Shown: in pieces, positions 43,656-51,653 of the stretch
How positions within the stretch are numbered: the first letter of the stretch is position 1
Layout of the letters: every line of letters begins with the position of its first letter
From: Antarcticimicrobium sediminis
GTDB lineage: Bacteria > Pseudomonadota > Alphaproteobacteria > Rhodobacterales > Rhodobacteraceae
Length of the DNA: 64,000 nt
Assembly: GCF_004348975.1 (NCBI RefSeq)
Contig: NZ_SMFP01000007.1
Coordinates: 124,001 to 188,000 of the forward strand
Direction: 5' to 3'
Position numbers and translations under genes: made by a program
The notes under the pieces: model-generated
Databases searched by the model: none
What the model was told of the DNA's origin: nothing
The model's input: only the letters and a program-made list of their open reading frames with translations

Positions 43656-44081
43656 ATGATACCGCGCAATTCACTGTTCGCCGGCCTGTTGATGACACTG
43701 GCCCTTGCCCTGCCGGCAGCCGCCGCCCCCGAGCGCCTGACCGTCGAGCTGAACAAGCTCGAACAGATCGACGGCGGCGGCTGCCGTGCCTTCTTTCTGT
43801 TTCGTAACGAGACTGGGAAAAGCTTTGAAGGCTTCGAGATGTCGCTGGCAATCCTGGACGGCAAGGGCGTGATCGACCGACTGCTGTCGATCGACGCGGC
43901 GCCGCTGCCGGTGGCGCGCACCACCCTGAAACTGTTCGAGATCCCCGACATCGCCTGCAGCGATATTTCGGAGATGCTGCTGCATGAGGTGACCGCCTGC
44001 CGCCCCCAGAACGAGGATGAGATGGACTGTTTCGAGATCCTCGATTTGACCAGTAAAACCCCGACAGCGCTGGTGAAATAG
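43656..44081 (+). CDS. Small exported protein of unknown function
   Basis: 141 residues with a clear signal peptide (MIPRNSLFAGLLMTLALALPAAAA). The mature part is a beta-rich domain with four Cys (GGGCRAFF, IACSDIS, TACRPQ, MDCFEI), probably two disulfides. It starts 40 bases after the 554-residue gene and ends four bases before the TolQ-like gene, so it is probably the periplasmic partner of that complex. No family recognised. Confidence 0.75.
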   Translation: MIPRNSLFAGLLMTLALALPAAAAPERLTVELNKLEQIDGGGCRAFFLFRNETGKSFEGFEMSLAILDGKGVIDRLLSIDAAPLPVARTTLKLFEIPDIACSDISEMLLHEVTACRPQNEDEMDCFEILDLTSKTPTALVK

Positions 44082-44084
44082 GCC

Positions 44085-44708
44085 ATGCCAGTCGCGTGGG
44101 AAACCCTTGGGACCGGCGGGCCGATCATCGCCCTGCTGGCCGTCCTGTCACTGTTTTCGCTGACGCTGATCGCAGTCAAGGTGATTCAGCTTTGGCCGGT
44201 GCGATCTGGTCTGGCCCGGCGCGCCGAGGCGTTTCGGCAATGGCGCGAGGGCGACAAACACGCGGCGCAGCAAACCGTGACGGCGGGCAGCTCGCCCGCC
44301 GATCGGGTCACCGCCTATGCGATGCAGGCGCTGGCCAAGGGGTTTCGCGGCCCCCGGCTGGAGTCCGAGTTGATGCGGCGCGGCAATGACGAGGTGGCGC
44401 GGATGTCCGGCATGATCCGCACCATCGAGTTGATCGCGGTGATCTCGCCCCTGCTGGGCCTGTTGGGCACGGTTCTGGGCATGATCCAATCGTTTCAGGA
44501 ATTGGAGATGGCAGAAGGCGCGGCCAATGCCTCGGTCCTTGCGGGCGGGATTTGGCAGGCGCTCTTGACCACGGCGGCGGGGCTGTTGGTGGCGATCCCG
44601 GCGGCGGTGGGGGCCGGGCTGCTCTCGGCCCGGATCGAGGGCGCGGCGCAAAGGATCGAAAGCGCCGTGGGCGAGATGCTGCTGACCGACGAAAACCCAC
44701 CCGTCTAG
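44085..44708 (+). CDS. TolQ/ExbB/MotA-family proton-channel protein
   Basis: 207 residues with three membrane segments: about 14-35 (PIIALLAVLSLFSLTLIAVK), and two in the C-terminal half (IELIAVISPLLGLLGTVLGM and GIWQALLTTAAGLLVAIPAAVGAGL, shown in part). The LLGLLGTVLGM...A.I..AL.TTA.GL..AIPA pattern defines the ExbB/TolQ/MotA family, which uses proton flow to drive partner movement. It is first of a Q-R-R-TonB-like set. Not called tolQ because no tolA/tolB/pal genes follow. Confidence 0.9.
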   Translation: MPVAWETLGTGGPIIALLAVLSLFSLTLIAVKVIQLWPVRSGLARRAEAFRQWREGDKHAAQQTVTAGSSPADRVTAYAMQALAKGFRGPRLESELMRRGNDEVARMSGMIRTIELIAVISPLLGLLGTVLGMIQSFQELEMAEGAANASVLAGGIWQALLTTAAGLLVAIPAAVGAGLLSARIEGAAQRIESAVGEMLLTDENPPV

Positions 44709-44724
44709 ACCGGAGAGCGCTGCA

Positions 44725-45144
44725 ATGGCCGGCCTCACGCTGAAACGTCCCACCCGCCCCCGCGCGCTGATCTCGCTGGTGCCGATGATCGACGTGATGC
44801 TGATCCTGCTGGTCTTTTTCATGGTCACCTCGACCTATCTGAATCTCGACATGATCCCGGCGGCGCGGCGCAGCGACGCCCCCGGCGGGGCCGGAGAGGA
44901 TTCAGGCGGAACCGTGATGATCCGGCTGGGCGCGGATGGCGTGCCGGTGCTGCGCGGGCAAGCGCTGCGCGGACCGGATCTGACCGGGGCGCTGGCGGCG
45001 CTTTTGGCGCAAGCCCCGCTGACCCAGGTGATCGTGCTGCCTTCGGGCGCGGCGACGACGCAGGCGCTGGTCTCGGTGATGGACGCAGCCACGCAGGCCG
45101 GTGCAGTACGGCTGCGGGTGGTGCGGCTGGAGGCACGGCCATGA
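44725..45144 (+). CDS. ExbD/TolR-family protein, first copy
   Basis: 139 residues. The single membrane helix has the proton-carrying aspartate (LVPMIDVMLILLVFFMVTS), the signature of ExbD/TolR. A periplasmic domain (about 45-139) follows. It starts 16 bases after the TolQ-like gene and overlaps the second ExbD gene by four bases. Confidence 0.9.
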   Translation: MAGLTLKRPTRPRALISLVPMIDVMLILLVFFMVTSTYLNLDMIPAARRSDAPGGAGEDSGGTVMIRLGADGVPVLRGQALRGPDLTGALAALLAQAPLTQVIVLPSGAATTQALVSVMDAATQAGAVRLRVVRLEARP

Positions 45145-45551
45145 AGCTCAACCGCCCCAGCCCGCCGCCCTATTCGGAAACCATCGTCGCGCTGATCGAC
45201 GTGGTGTTCTTTCTGCTGGTGTTCTTCATGCTGATCGGCCGAATGGATGCCACCGCCCCGTTCGAGGTGATGCCCCCCGTGGCCGACAGCGGCAGCGACA
45301 TGCCGGCGGGTGGTGCGACCCTGTCGGTGGGCGCGGCGGGCGATCTGGCACTGGACGGGCGACCGATTGCCGGGCCCGCTGACCTGCAGGCGGTGTTGGC
45401 GCAGCGGCTCATGGACGAGCCAGATTTGCGGCTGCGGGTGAACGCCCACCGCACGGCAGAGTTGCGCCATGTGCTGCCGCTGGTCGGCATGGCCGAGGCG
45501 CTGGGGGTGCGCGATGTGGTGCTGGTGGTGACCCCCAGCCCGGTGCCATGA
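45141..45551 (+). CDS. ExbD/TolR-family protein, second copy
   Basis: 136 residues. Its helix IVALIDVVFFLLVFFMLIGR contains the conserved Asp. The periplasmic domain differs from the first copy, so the two may form a heterodimer in the TolQ-like pentamer (inference; known ExbBD complexes contain an ExbD dimer). Overlaps its neighbours on both sides by four bases. Confidence 0.9.
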   Translation: MKLNRPSPPPYSETIVALIDVVFFLLVFFMLIGRMDATAPFEVMPPVADSGSDMPAGGATLSVGAAGDLALDGRPIAGPADLQAVLAQRLMDEPDLRLRVNAHRTAELRHVLPLVGMAEALGVRDVVLVVTPSPVP

Positions 45552-47014
45552 GCCGCCGCCCGCTGGTCTGGGCCGCGGGGCTTGGCGCCTCGATGCTGGC
45601 GCATGGGGGCTTGCTCGGGCTGGTGCTGATGACGATCCGGCCCGGACAGATGGAGGACCAGCCGCAGCCCGAAACCCGGCTTGATGTGCAGGCCTATCAG
45701 CTCGACCGGGTCGAGGCCCCGGAACGCCGCCCCGACACCGAAGCCGCGCAACAGCTCGAAGCGCAGGGCGCGGCATTGGGCGCGGGCGCGATCCCGCGCA
45801 GCCGGGCGCAGGCACAGGCCCCGGCAACGCAGGCGGCGCAACCGACCCCGACACAGGGCCGCAAGCTCACCCCGGACCAGACGCGGCCCGAACCGGCGGT
45901 GCAACCGAGTGCCGCCGTCCCCCCGATCCAAACGATCGCGGCCCAGACCGACCCCGCCCGCGCCCGCCCGATTGCCGCCGATGCGCAATTGACGCCCCGC
46001 ACCCCGCCGGCGCAGACCACGACCGCCGTCACCGCATCCCCCACTTCTGTCCAACCCGCTGTCGCCCGCGCCGCGGATCTGGGTGCGATCCTCCCGGCCG
46101 CCCTGCCCACCCCCAGCGCAGCCCCCGAAGCGCGACCGCTCTCGCCGCAGCGCGCGCAGGGGGTTCAGGCCCAAACCACCGCGCCCAGCGCCGAACGTGT
46201 CACCGCGACGCTGGCCTTTCAGGGCGGCGACGGCGAGGTTGACCCGGTCTCGCTTGCCGCGTTCCAAAGCTTCGTGCGGCCAGACGCCGCCGGGGCACAA
46301 ACGCAGGCGCTGCGCGACGGGGTGGCCGGGTTGCTCTCTGGCGTGCCTTGCGGGCGGTTGCAGGTGGGGTTCGATCCCGAAACCGCCACGCTGCAGGTGA
46401 ATGGCCATATCCCCGAAGACGATATGCGCGCGCCGGTCCTTGCGGCGCTTCGGGCGCAAATGGGGGCCGATATCGCGGTGTCGGACAACATCCTGATCCT
46501 GCCGCGCCCGCAATGTGGCGCGCTGAGCGGCATCGCGACTGTGGGTCTGGCGCAATCCACCGACCAGATCACCAACCCGCTGTTGATCGGGGCCGGAACG
46601 CAGGCGCGGGTCTTTTCCTATGTCGGGGGCGATCCGCTTTCGTTCGATCTGACCGCGCCGGACTATGCCGCCTGGGTCTATGTCGATTATTTCGATGCCG
46701 ACGGGCAGGTGCTGCATCTGGTGCCGAACGATCACGTGCCGCCACGGCTGGCCGAGGCCAAAAGCGCGCTGCGGGTCGGTGCGAGAACGGAGGGCGACGA
46801 CGGGCTGCGCCTGCTGATCGGCCCCCCCTACGGGCGTGAAATCGCGGTGGCCTTTGCCGCCTCGGCCCCGCTGTACGAGGGGCTGCGCCCGCTGTCGGAA
46901 CCCGCCGCCCCCTATCTGGACTGGCTCAAGTCCCGCGTGGCGGAGGCCCGCGCGCGCGATCCCGGCTTCAAGGGCGAATGGGTCTATTTCTTTGTCCGCA
47001 CCTCGGAAAAGTGA
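45548..47014 (+). CDS. TonB/TolA-like envelope protein sharing the PpkA sensor module
   Basis: 488 residues. A cytoplasmic stub and one membrane helix (about 8-30, AAGLGASMLAHGGLLGLVLM, the SxxxH-type TonB helix) precede a long Pro/Ala/Gln-rich periplasmic linker (40-215). A BON-like segment follows (about 265-325; LQVNGHIPEDDMRAPVLAAL ending ILPRPQCGAL), then a DUF4384-like domain (345-488: YVDYFDADGQVLHLVPND, SAPLYEGLRPLSE). The last two match PpkA (HLLPNIN, SAPLFDGMRPTSE) in the same order. The TolQ-R-R genes directly upstream should energise it. Probably senses envelope or T6SS state; target unknown. Confidence 0.85.
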   Translation: MSRRPLVWAAGLGASMLAHGGLLGLVLMTIRPGQMEDQPQPETRLDVQAYQLDRVEAPERRPDTEAAQQLEAQGAALGAGAIPRSRAQAQAPATQAAQPTPTQGRKLTPDQTRPEPAVQPSAAVPPIQTIAAQTDPARARPIAADAQLTPRTPPAQTTTAVTASPTSVQPAVARAADLGAILPAALPTPSAAPEARPLSPQRAQGVQAQTTAPSAERVTATLAFQGGDGEVDPVSLAAFQSFVRPDAAGAQTQALRDGVAGLLSGVPCGRLQVGFDPETATLQVNGHIPEDDMRAPVLAALRAQMGADIAVSDNILILPRPQCGALSGIATVGLAQSTDQITNPLLIGAGTQARVFSYVGGDPLSFDLTAPDYAAWVYVDYFDADGQVLHLVPNDHVPPRLAEAKSALRVGARTEGDDGLRLLIGPPYGREIAVAFAASAPLYEGLRPLSEPAAPYLDWLKSRVAEARARDPGFKGEWVYFFVRTSEK

Positions 47015-47035
47015 GAGCGCGGCGCGCGGCCCAGC

Positions 47036-48301
47036 TCAGGCCATCGCAGCCCTTGCCCCCGGCGCAATGATCGGCGGTTTTTCGTTCAACTCGGCCACCG
47101 AGAACCCGGCGATGGATTTGAACTTGGCCGCATGGGCCGCCAGCTCGGCACGCGGGATCACGTCGTCGATGTTGTCGAAATTACCGCCACAGCGATCCTC
47201 GGCCCATTGCATCACCGCATCGGGTCCGCCACCGGCGCGATTGGCCAGCCCCACGGCCGTGGTCAGCGGGCGGACCTCCGCCTCATAGGCTGTCAATGCC
47301 TGCGCGGTGACCCCATGATCCAACAGCCGCGCGCCAATCATGCGGGCGTCAACGATGGCCTGACTCGCGCCGTTGGAGCCCACCGGATAGGTCGCATGTG
47401 CCGCGTCCCCCATCAAGGTCACGCGCCCCTCGGTCCAGCGCGGCAGCGGATCGCGATCGACCATCGGGTATTCATAAACCTGCCCGGCCCCCTCGATCAG
47501 CGCTGGCAAGTCGATCCAGCCAAAGCGCCAGTCCTGAAAATCAGGCAGAAACTCCGCGACCCGCGCCGCGCGGGTCCAATCCTCGCGCCGCCAGTCGGCG
47601 CTGGTGTCAAAGCGCTTCTCGGCTATCCAGTTGATCGTGGCAAGGCCGCTGTCGGGATCCGGCCCGGTGATCGGGTAGGCCACCGCGCGCAGGTCATCAT
47701 GGCCGATCATCACCATGCTCCCGCCGCCGTGATAGTCCGCGGCCAGCGTGGTGCCGCGCCACAGGATGCGGCCATCCCAGATCGGCGCGCCCTCTTCCGG
47801 GTACATCTGCGCCCGCAGCGCCGAATGGATGCCATCCGCGGCGACGATCAGATCGCCCGCCACCCGCGTGCCATCCTCCAGCAGCAAGGTTGCCCCCTCT
47901 GGCCCGGCCTCGAAACCGGTGGCACGCGCGCCGGTGACGATACACTCGGCCCCCGCACGCGCGATCAGCGTGTGATACAGCAGCATCTGCAACTGCCCGC
48001 GATGCACCGAATATTGCGGCCAGGCATAGCCTGCACGGGTGCCGCGCGGCTCTTCCCAGATCCTGTTGCCAAGCTTGGAATAAAAGGACAATTGCCGTGT
48101 TCGCACCCCGATCGCGGCCAGATCCCCCTCCAGCCCCAGATCGAACAATTCGCGCACCGCGTTGGGCTGCAGATTAATGCCTACACCCAAAGGTCGCATC
48201 TCGGACGCGGATTCATAGATGCGGAACGGCAGCCCGATCTGGTGCAAGGTCAGGCCAAGGCTCAGCCCGGCAATGCCGCCCCCGGCGATAAGAATGGTCA
48301 T
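47036..48301 (-). CDS. FAD-dependent aromatic-ring monooxygenase-like protein
   Basis: 421 residues, PHBH/UbiH-fold flavoprotein. The dinucleotide motif GGGIAGLSLGLTL is at the N-terminus, the DG motif in VAADGIHSALR, and the GD FAD-binding motif in LMGDAAHATYPVGSNGASQA. The C-terminal GFSVAELNEKPPII and the whole pattern resemble the 'flavin-dependent oxidoreductase' group that includes PhzS. Substrate cannot be told from sequence. It is convergent with the T6SS operon and marks its right border. Confidence 0.85.
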   Translation of the reverse strand: MTILIAGGGIAGLSLGLTLHQIGLPFRIYESASEMRPLGVGINLQPNAVRELFDLGLEGDLAAIGVRTRQLSFYSKLGNRIWEEPRGTRAGYAWPQYSVHRGQLQMLLYHTLIARAGAECIVTGARATGFEAGPEGATLLLEDGTRVAGDLIVAADGIHSALRAQMYPEEGAPIWDGRILWRGTTLAADYHGGGSMVMIGHDDLRAVAYPITGPDPDSGLATINWIAEKRFDTSADWRREDWTRAARVAEFLPDFQDWRFGWIDLPALIEGAGQVYEYPMVDRDPLPRWTEGRVTLMGDAAHATYPVGSNGASQAIVDARMIGARLLDHGVTAQALTAYEAEVRPLTTAVGLANRAGGGPDAVMQWAEDRCGGNFDNIDDVIPRAELAAHAAKFKSIAGFSVAELNEKPPIIAPGARAAMA

Positions 48302-48358
48302 GACACTCCTCCCCCATTTGGTCGCCTATCAACCAGCCCGAAGCCTGTTGCGCAAGTC

Positions 48359-48913
48359 TTAGCCCGGCGCGCCATCACCGGTATCGTCACCGGGACCGGA
48401 GCCAAAAATATCTTCCGTATGCTGATCGAGATAGATTTTCAGCCAGGGCGTGAACCAATCAGGATGCTGCACGATCTCAACCCGCAAGGCATCTGCACCG
48501 ATCCAGCGGGTCTGCATCACCTCATCCGGATCAGGGCGCAGCGCGACCGCCCCTTGCACATGGGCGACAAAGACATCGACCAATTCATGTTCGATCAACC
48601 CACCGCCCACATCGGCGCGATATTCCAGCCGGTGGCGAAAGTCGGGGACCAGTCCGGTGATCCCCAACTCCTCCTCCAGACGGCGCAGGGCACAGGTGGC
48701 GGGATCTTCCTCCCATAGGGGGTGGGTGCAACAGGTGTTCGCCCAGAGCCCGGGCGTGTGGTATTTCCCCAGCGCGCGCCGCTGCAACAGGATCTCGTCG
48801 CCGCGCAGGACAAAGACCGAGACCGCCTTGTGCCGCAGCCCCTTTTGGTGGACCTCCAGCTTGTCCACAGGGATCAGCGCACCGTCGACCCAGGCCGGAA
48901 TCTTCAAGCCCAT
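48359..48913 (-). CDS. idi: Isopentenyl-diphosphate delta-isomerase, type I
   Basis: 184 residues from ATG 48913; the frame is open further upstream but similarity begins at this Met (MGLKIPAWVDGALIPVDKLE). Nudix-fold enzyme that interconverts IPP and DMAPP for isoprenoids, carotenoids and quinones. The catalytic Cys is in WANTCCTHP, the catalytic Glu in IEHELVDVF, and the Nudix-like helix is RRLEEELGI. Length is typical. Neighbours are unrelated. Confidence 0.94.
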   Translation of the reverse strand: MGLKIPAWVDGALIPVDKLEVHQKGLRHKAVSVFVLRGDEILLQRRALGKYHTPGLWANTCCTHPLWEEDPATCALRRLEEELGITGLVPDFRHRLEYRADVGGGLIEHELVDVFVAHVQGAVALRPDPDEVMQTRWIGADALRVEIVQHPDWFTPWLKIYLDQHTEDIFGSGPGDDTGDGAPG

Positions 48914-49150
48914 TCCCGCCCCCCGCGACAGAGGACCCCGCAACAGAGGGCGGTTTGGGTGAGAGACGCAAAATTGAGGCTCATCATCGGATACTCGGCT
49001 GTTGGGAGGCTGTTGTTGAGCGGCAATTGTTTGACGGACGGCAGTTTGACAGACGTCTGCAGGACAAGACGCGGCCGCATTGACCCCCGGCGCGGAGAAC
49101 AGGGCGATTGTCGATCCAGAAACCCGCCGCACGGGCCTGCCGCAATTCGC
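48914..49150. other. Intergenic region upstream of idi with a short direct repeat
   Basis: No gene is supported. A direct repeat CGGCAATTGTTTGAC / CGGCAGTTTGAC lies at about 49021-49050 on the plus strand, next to the palindrome AGACGTCT. It could be an operator for idi; no clear -10 box was identified. Confidence 0.3.
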
Positions 49151-49185
49151 AAAAGGTCGTCGCCCCGCAAGAGGGGCGGCGACCT
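49151..49185 (-). terminator. Rho-independent terminator after cytochrome c gene
   Basis: A 13-base-pair stem (AGGTCGCCGCCCC / GGGGCGACGACCT on the minus strand, with one G-T pair) and a six-base loop is followed by TTTT. It lies 28 bases beyond the cytochrome c stop in the direction of transcription. Confidence 0.85.
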
Positions 49186-49213
49186 GAAGTCTGCCTGCCT
49201 TGGTGTAGGAGAC

Positions 49214-49693
49214 TTATTCGCTGGCGGCGGCGTCGTCTGTCGAGGTCTCTTCGGCAGCGTCTTCTGTGGTGTCTTCGGCCGCAACCGGAGCAACACTGAC
49301 AAGATAGGCGTAGACGTCTTCGCCGCCCTTCTTGAGCTTGAAGCTCATCATCGACTTGGCCTTCTTGTCGTCCAGGTGATGACGCAGGAATTTGCGCGGA
49401 TCCTGCACATATTCCTCGAAGGTGTCTTCATCCCAGACCAGCCCGGCCTCGCCCGCAGCGACGATGTCCTTGCCATATTTGAAATCGGGATATGTGCCAG
49501 CGGTGCGACCGATCACACCGAACAGGTTCGGGCCGGTCTTGCCGCCCTTGACGATGGTCTCGCCAGAATCGGACACGATCATGTGGCAAGCTTTGCACTT
49601 GTTGAAAACCTTCTCACCCTTGGCCGCGTCGCCTTCGGCCAGAACCGGGGTTGCGAGCAGTCCAACAATCGCAGTGGCAATCAGACGGTTCAT
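49214..49693 (-). CDS. cycA: Cytochrome c550 (class I c-type)
   Basis: 159-residue periplasmic electron carrier. The signal peptide ends ATPVLAEGD. Haem attachment is C33-K-A-C36-H37 (NKCKACHMI). The axial Met is in KAKSMMSFKL (115 or 116). The pattern GDAAKGEKVFNKCKACHMI, GGKTGPNLFGV, FKYGKDI matches Paracoccus c550, which links bc1 complex to oxidases and denitrification enzymes. An acidic Ala/Thr/Glu-rich tail (138-159) is present. A GGAGG site lies eight bases before ATG; a strong terminator follows. Confidence 0.95.
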   Translation of the reverse strand: MNRLIATAIVGLLATPVLAEGDAAKGEKVFNKCKACHMIVSDSGETIVKGGKTGPNLFGVIGRTAGTYPDFKYGKDIVAAGEAGLVWDEDTFEEYVQDPRKFLRHHLDDKKAKSMMSFKLKKGGEDVYAYLVSVAPVAAEDTTEDAAEETSTDDAAASE

Positions 49694-49724
49694 GGAATTT
49701 CCTCCATTTGAATTGGTTGTTGCA

Positions 49725-49754
49725 GATAAGGTAGGCCCAAGCGTGAAGAGTCAA
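49725..49754 (-). promoter_or_regulatory. Possible promoter of the cytochrome c550 gene
   Basis: On the minus strand TTGACT (49754-49749), an 18-base spacer and CTTATC (49730-49725) lie about 30 bases upstream of the start codon, a plausible sigma-70 arrangement. The -10 box is a weak match. Confidence 0.4.
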
Positions 49755-49833
49755 TCCATAGCCGACCGTCCCGCGCGGATGCGACGCAGGCGCAACAGTG
49801 ACACGGGGGCGCAAGACCGGATCGCAGCCCTGA

Positions 49834-50859
49834 TCAATCGCCTATCTGCGACCAGCAGGGCAGCAGATCGCCCGGGCTGGGCTGGGCCGCGTGCACTGCG
49901 CGCGCTATGGCCCGGCTCAGGCACAGGGCGGCGGCGTGGCCGATCTGGGCAAGATCACGCTCGGGCCGCGCCATCGGGCGCGCGCCGGTAGAGACGGCAA
50001 AGACCAGATCCCCATCCCCCGGGCAATGCGCCGGCACCGTGGCCCGCCCGATCCCGTCATGGGCAGCGGTGGCAACGCGCAGGCATTGCGCCTTGCTCAA
50101 GTCGGCATCGGTGGCGACGATGGCGATGGTGGTATTGGCGCGGTCCTGCGCGACATCACTCGCCCGGGCGAGCATGATCGCCATCTTGCGACTGTCGAGC
50201 GTGCGACCCAACCCGGCGGACGGGTCGGGGCCCAAGCCACCAAACTCGCCATCGACCTCGAACGGGGCGGCCCAGAAATGCCGGTCGCCGGGGGTGGTGA
50301 CGCTGCCCATCGGGTTGGCGGCCACCAGCGCCCCGACGGTCGTGCCATCCTCGAGCACGAAAGAGGCAGAGCCGAGCCCGCCCTTGAGCATCGCGGTGAA
50401 GGCCCCGGTGCCGGCCCCGAGCGTGCCAATCTCGAACGCCTCGGACGCTGTTTCAAACGCCGCCCGACCCAGCGCACGATAGGGGTTCTCGGCCCAGTCC
50501 TTTTGCCCGCCATTCAGCAGGTCGAACAGGATCGCCCCCGGAACAATGGGAATCACCGCATCTGCGATGCGAAAGCCGCGCCCGGCGGCGCGCAACCCAT
50601 CCATCACCCCCGAACAAGCATCCAGCCCATAGGCCGAGCCCCCCGAAAGCACCAATGCATCGACCTTTGCGACCGATTTGTCGGGGGCCAGCAAATCTGT
50701 CTCGCGGGTGCCGGGGCCGCCACCCATCACATGAACCGAGGCGGTAAAGGGACGCTCGGCGATCAACACCGTGCTGCCCGATTTCAGGGGCTCGTCGTGG
50801 GCATTGCCGACCTTCAGGCCGGGCACATCGGTAATCAGGTTGCGGGGGCCGGGAATCAT
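49834..50859 (-). CDS. P1-family (S58, DmpA/NylC-like) self-cleaving hydrolase
   Basis: 341 residues from ATG 50859 (MIPGPRNLITDVPGLKVGNA; the TD(V)PG(I/L)xVG start is typical). Ntn-type peptidase/amidase that cleaves itself before a Thr/Ser nucleophile. The expected site is in DRANTTIAIVATDADLSKAQ (Asn-Thr), as in NylC. Other family segments: VLSGGSAYGLDACSGVMD and GTLGAGTGAFTAMLKGGLGS. Known members are beta-peptidyl aminopeptidases or nylon-oligomer hydrolases; the natural substrate here is unknown. Confidence 0.9.
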   Translation of the reverse strand: MIPGPRNLITDVPGLKVGNAHDEPLKSGSTVLIAERPFTASVHVMGGGPGTRETDLLAPDKSVAKVDALVLSGGSAYGLDACSGVMDGLRAAGRGFRIADAVIPIVPGAILFDLLNGGQKDWAENPYRALGRAAFETASEAFEIGTLGAGTGAFTAMLKGGLGSASFVLEDGTTVGALVAANPMGSVTTPGDRHFWAAPFEVDGEFGGLGPDPSAGLGRTLDSRKMAIMLARASDVAQDRANTTIAIVATDADLSKAQCLRVATAAHDGIGRATVPAHCPGDGDLVFAVSTGARPMARPERDLAQIGHAAALCLSRAIARAVHAAQPSPGDLLPCWSQIGD

Positions 50860-50883
50860 CGTTTTGGTCCTTTGTTCGGGACG

Positions 50884-50902
50884 GCACGTGCAGGGCACGT
50901 GC
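50884..50902. repeat. Tandem GCACGTGC palindromes upstream of the P1-hydrolase gene
   Basis: Two copies of the 8-base palindrome GCACGTGC separated by AGG lie about 25 bases upstream of the hydrolase start codon. The arrangement is both a direct and an inverted repeat and could be a hairpin in the leader or a regulator site. Confidence 0.45.
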
Positions 50903-50950
50903 GGCCTCCGGCGGGGATATTTTCAGTGAAAGGAAATGGAAGCGGTCGCA

Positions 50951-51064
50951 TCAGAGGCAACGCCCGTCCTCCTTGGCCTTGCCTGCGATCACGCAGGTCG
51001 CATCCGGGCGCGAGAGACGGACGGCAGCACCGGTGAGGGCGGCAAGTTTCCCCTGCAATCTCAT
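50951..51064 (-). CDS. Possible 37-residue small protein
   Basis: From ATG 51064 (preceded by GAGAGAAG) to TGA 50951 reads MRLQGKLAALTGAAVRLSRP followed by 17 residues rich in Lys/Gly and ending DGRCL. Third-codon-position GC preference looks like that of real genes here. The start GKLAALTGAA faintly resembles the Rossmann start of short-chain dehydrogenases, so it might be a remnant. It lies alone between the P1-hydrolase and arfB. Confidence 0.4.
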   Translation of the reverse strand: MRLQGKLAALTGAAVRLSRPDATCVIAGKAKEDGRCL

Positions 51065-51129
51065 GATGTTCTTCTCTCGTCCCCGGTCGCGGTCACGGCA
51101 GTTTAGGAGGACGCGGGGCGCGGCACAAG

Positions 51130-51549
51130 CTAGTCGCCGTCGACCTTTCCGCGCAGCGATTTGACCGTGCCGCGGGCGGTTTTCGCATCCAGCCGACGGC
51201 GGACCGAGCCCTTGGTCGGCCGGGTCGCGATCCGGCGCTTGGGCGTGCTCAGAGCGCTGCGCACCAGTTCGACCAGACGCTCGCGGGCGATCTCGCGGTT
51301 GCGGGCTTGGCTGCGGGTCTGGTCGCACTGGATCACGATCGCCCCGTCCTTGGTCCAGCGGCGTCCGGCCAGCCGCTTGAGCCGCGCCTTGACTGGCGGC
51401 GACAGTGCCGGCGAGCGGGCCGCCTCGAACCGCAGTTCGACCGCGGTGGCGACCTTGTTCACGTTCTGCCCGCCGGGCCCCGAGGCGCGAACGAATTGTT
51501 CGGTCAGTTCCCAGTCGGCGATTTGAATGGAGTCGGTGATCAACAGCAT
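51130..51549 (-). CDS. arfB: Alternative ribosome-rescue factor ArfB
   Basis: 139-residue peptidyl-tRNA hydrolase that releases stalled ribosomes. The GGQ motif is at 26-28 in ASGPGGQNVNKVAT, and the C-terminal tail is basic (TPKRRIATRPTKGSVRRRL), as needed to probe the empty mRNA channel. Length matches the ArfB/YaeJ family rather than full release factors. Confidence 0.95.
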   Translation of the reverse strand: MLLITDSIQIADWELTEQFVRASGPGGQNVNKVATAVELRFEAARSPALSPPVKARLKRLAGRRWTKDGAIVIQCDQTRSQARNREIARERLVELVRSALSTPKRRIATRPTKGSVRRRLDAKTARGTVKSLRGKVDGD

Positions 51550-51590
51550 GGGCGCAGACTACCCCGTTGCGCTGTCCTGAAAAAGGGCAC

Positions 51591-51620
51591 AAAAAAGGGC
51601 CGCCTACAGGCGGCCCTTTT
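51591..51620 (-). terminator. Rho-independent terminator of the 34-codon gene
   Basis: On the minus strand AAAAGGGCCGCC TGTA GGCGGCCC TTTTTT: an 8-base-pair perfect GC stem, four-base loop and a run of six T. It ends the transcript of the short gene at 51654-51758. Because the A-tract mirrors the T-tract it may also act weakly on the plus strand. Confidence 0.9.
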
Positions 51621-51653
51621 CGAAAGTTTCTGGAAGTGGGGTCGGTTAGATCA

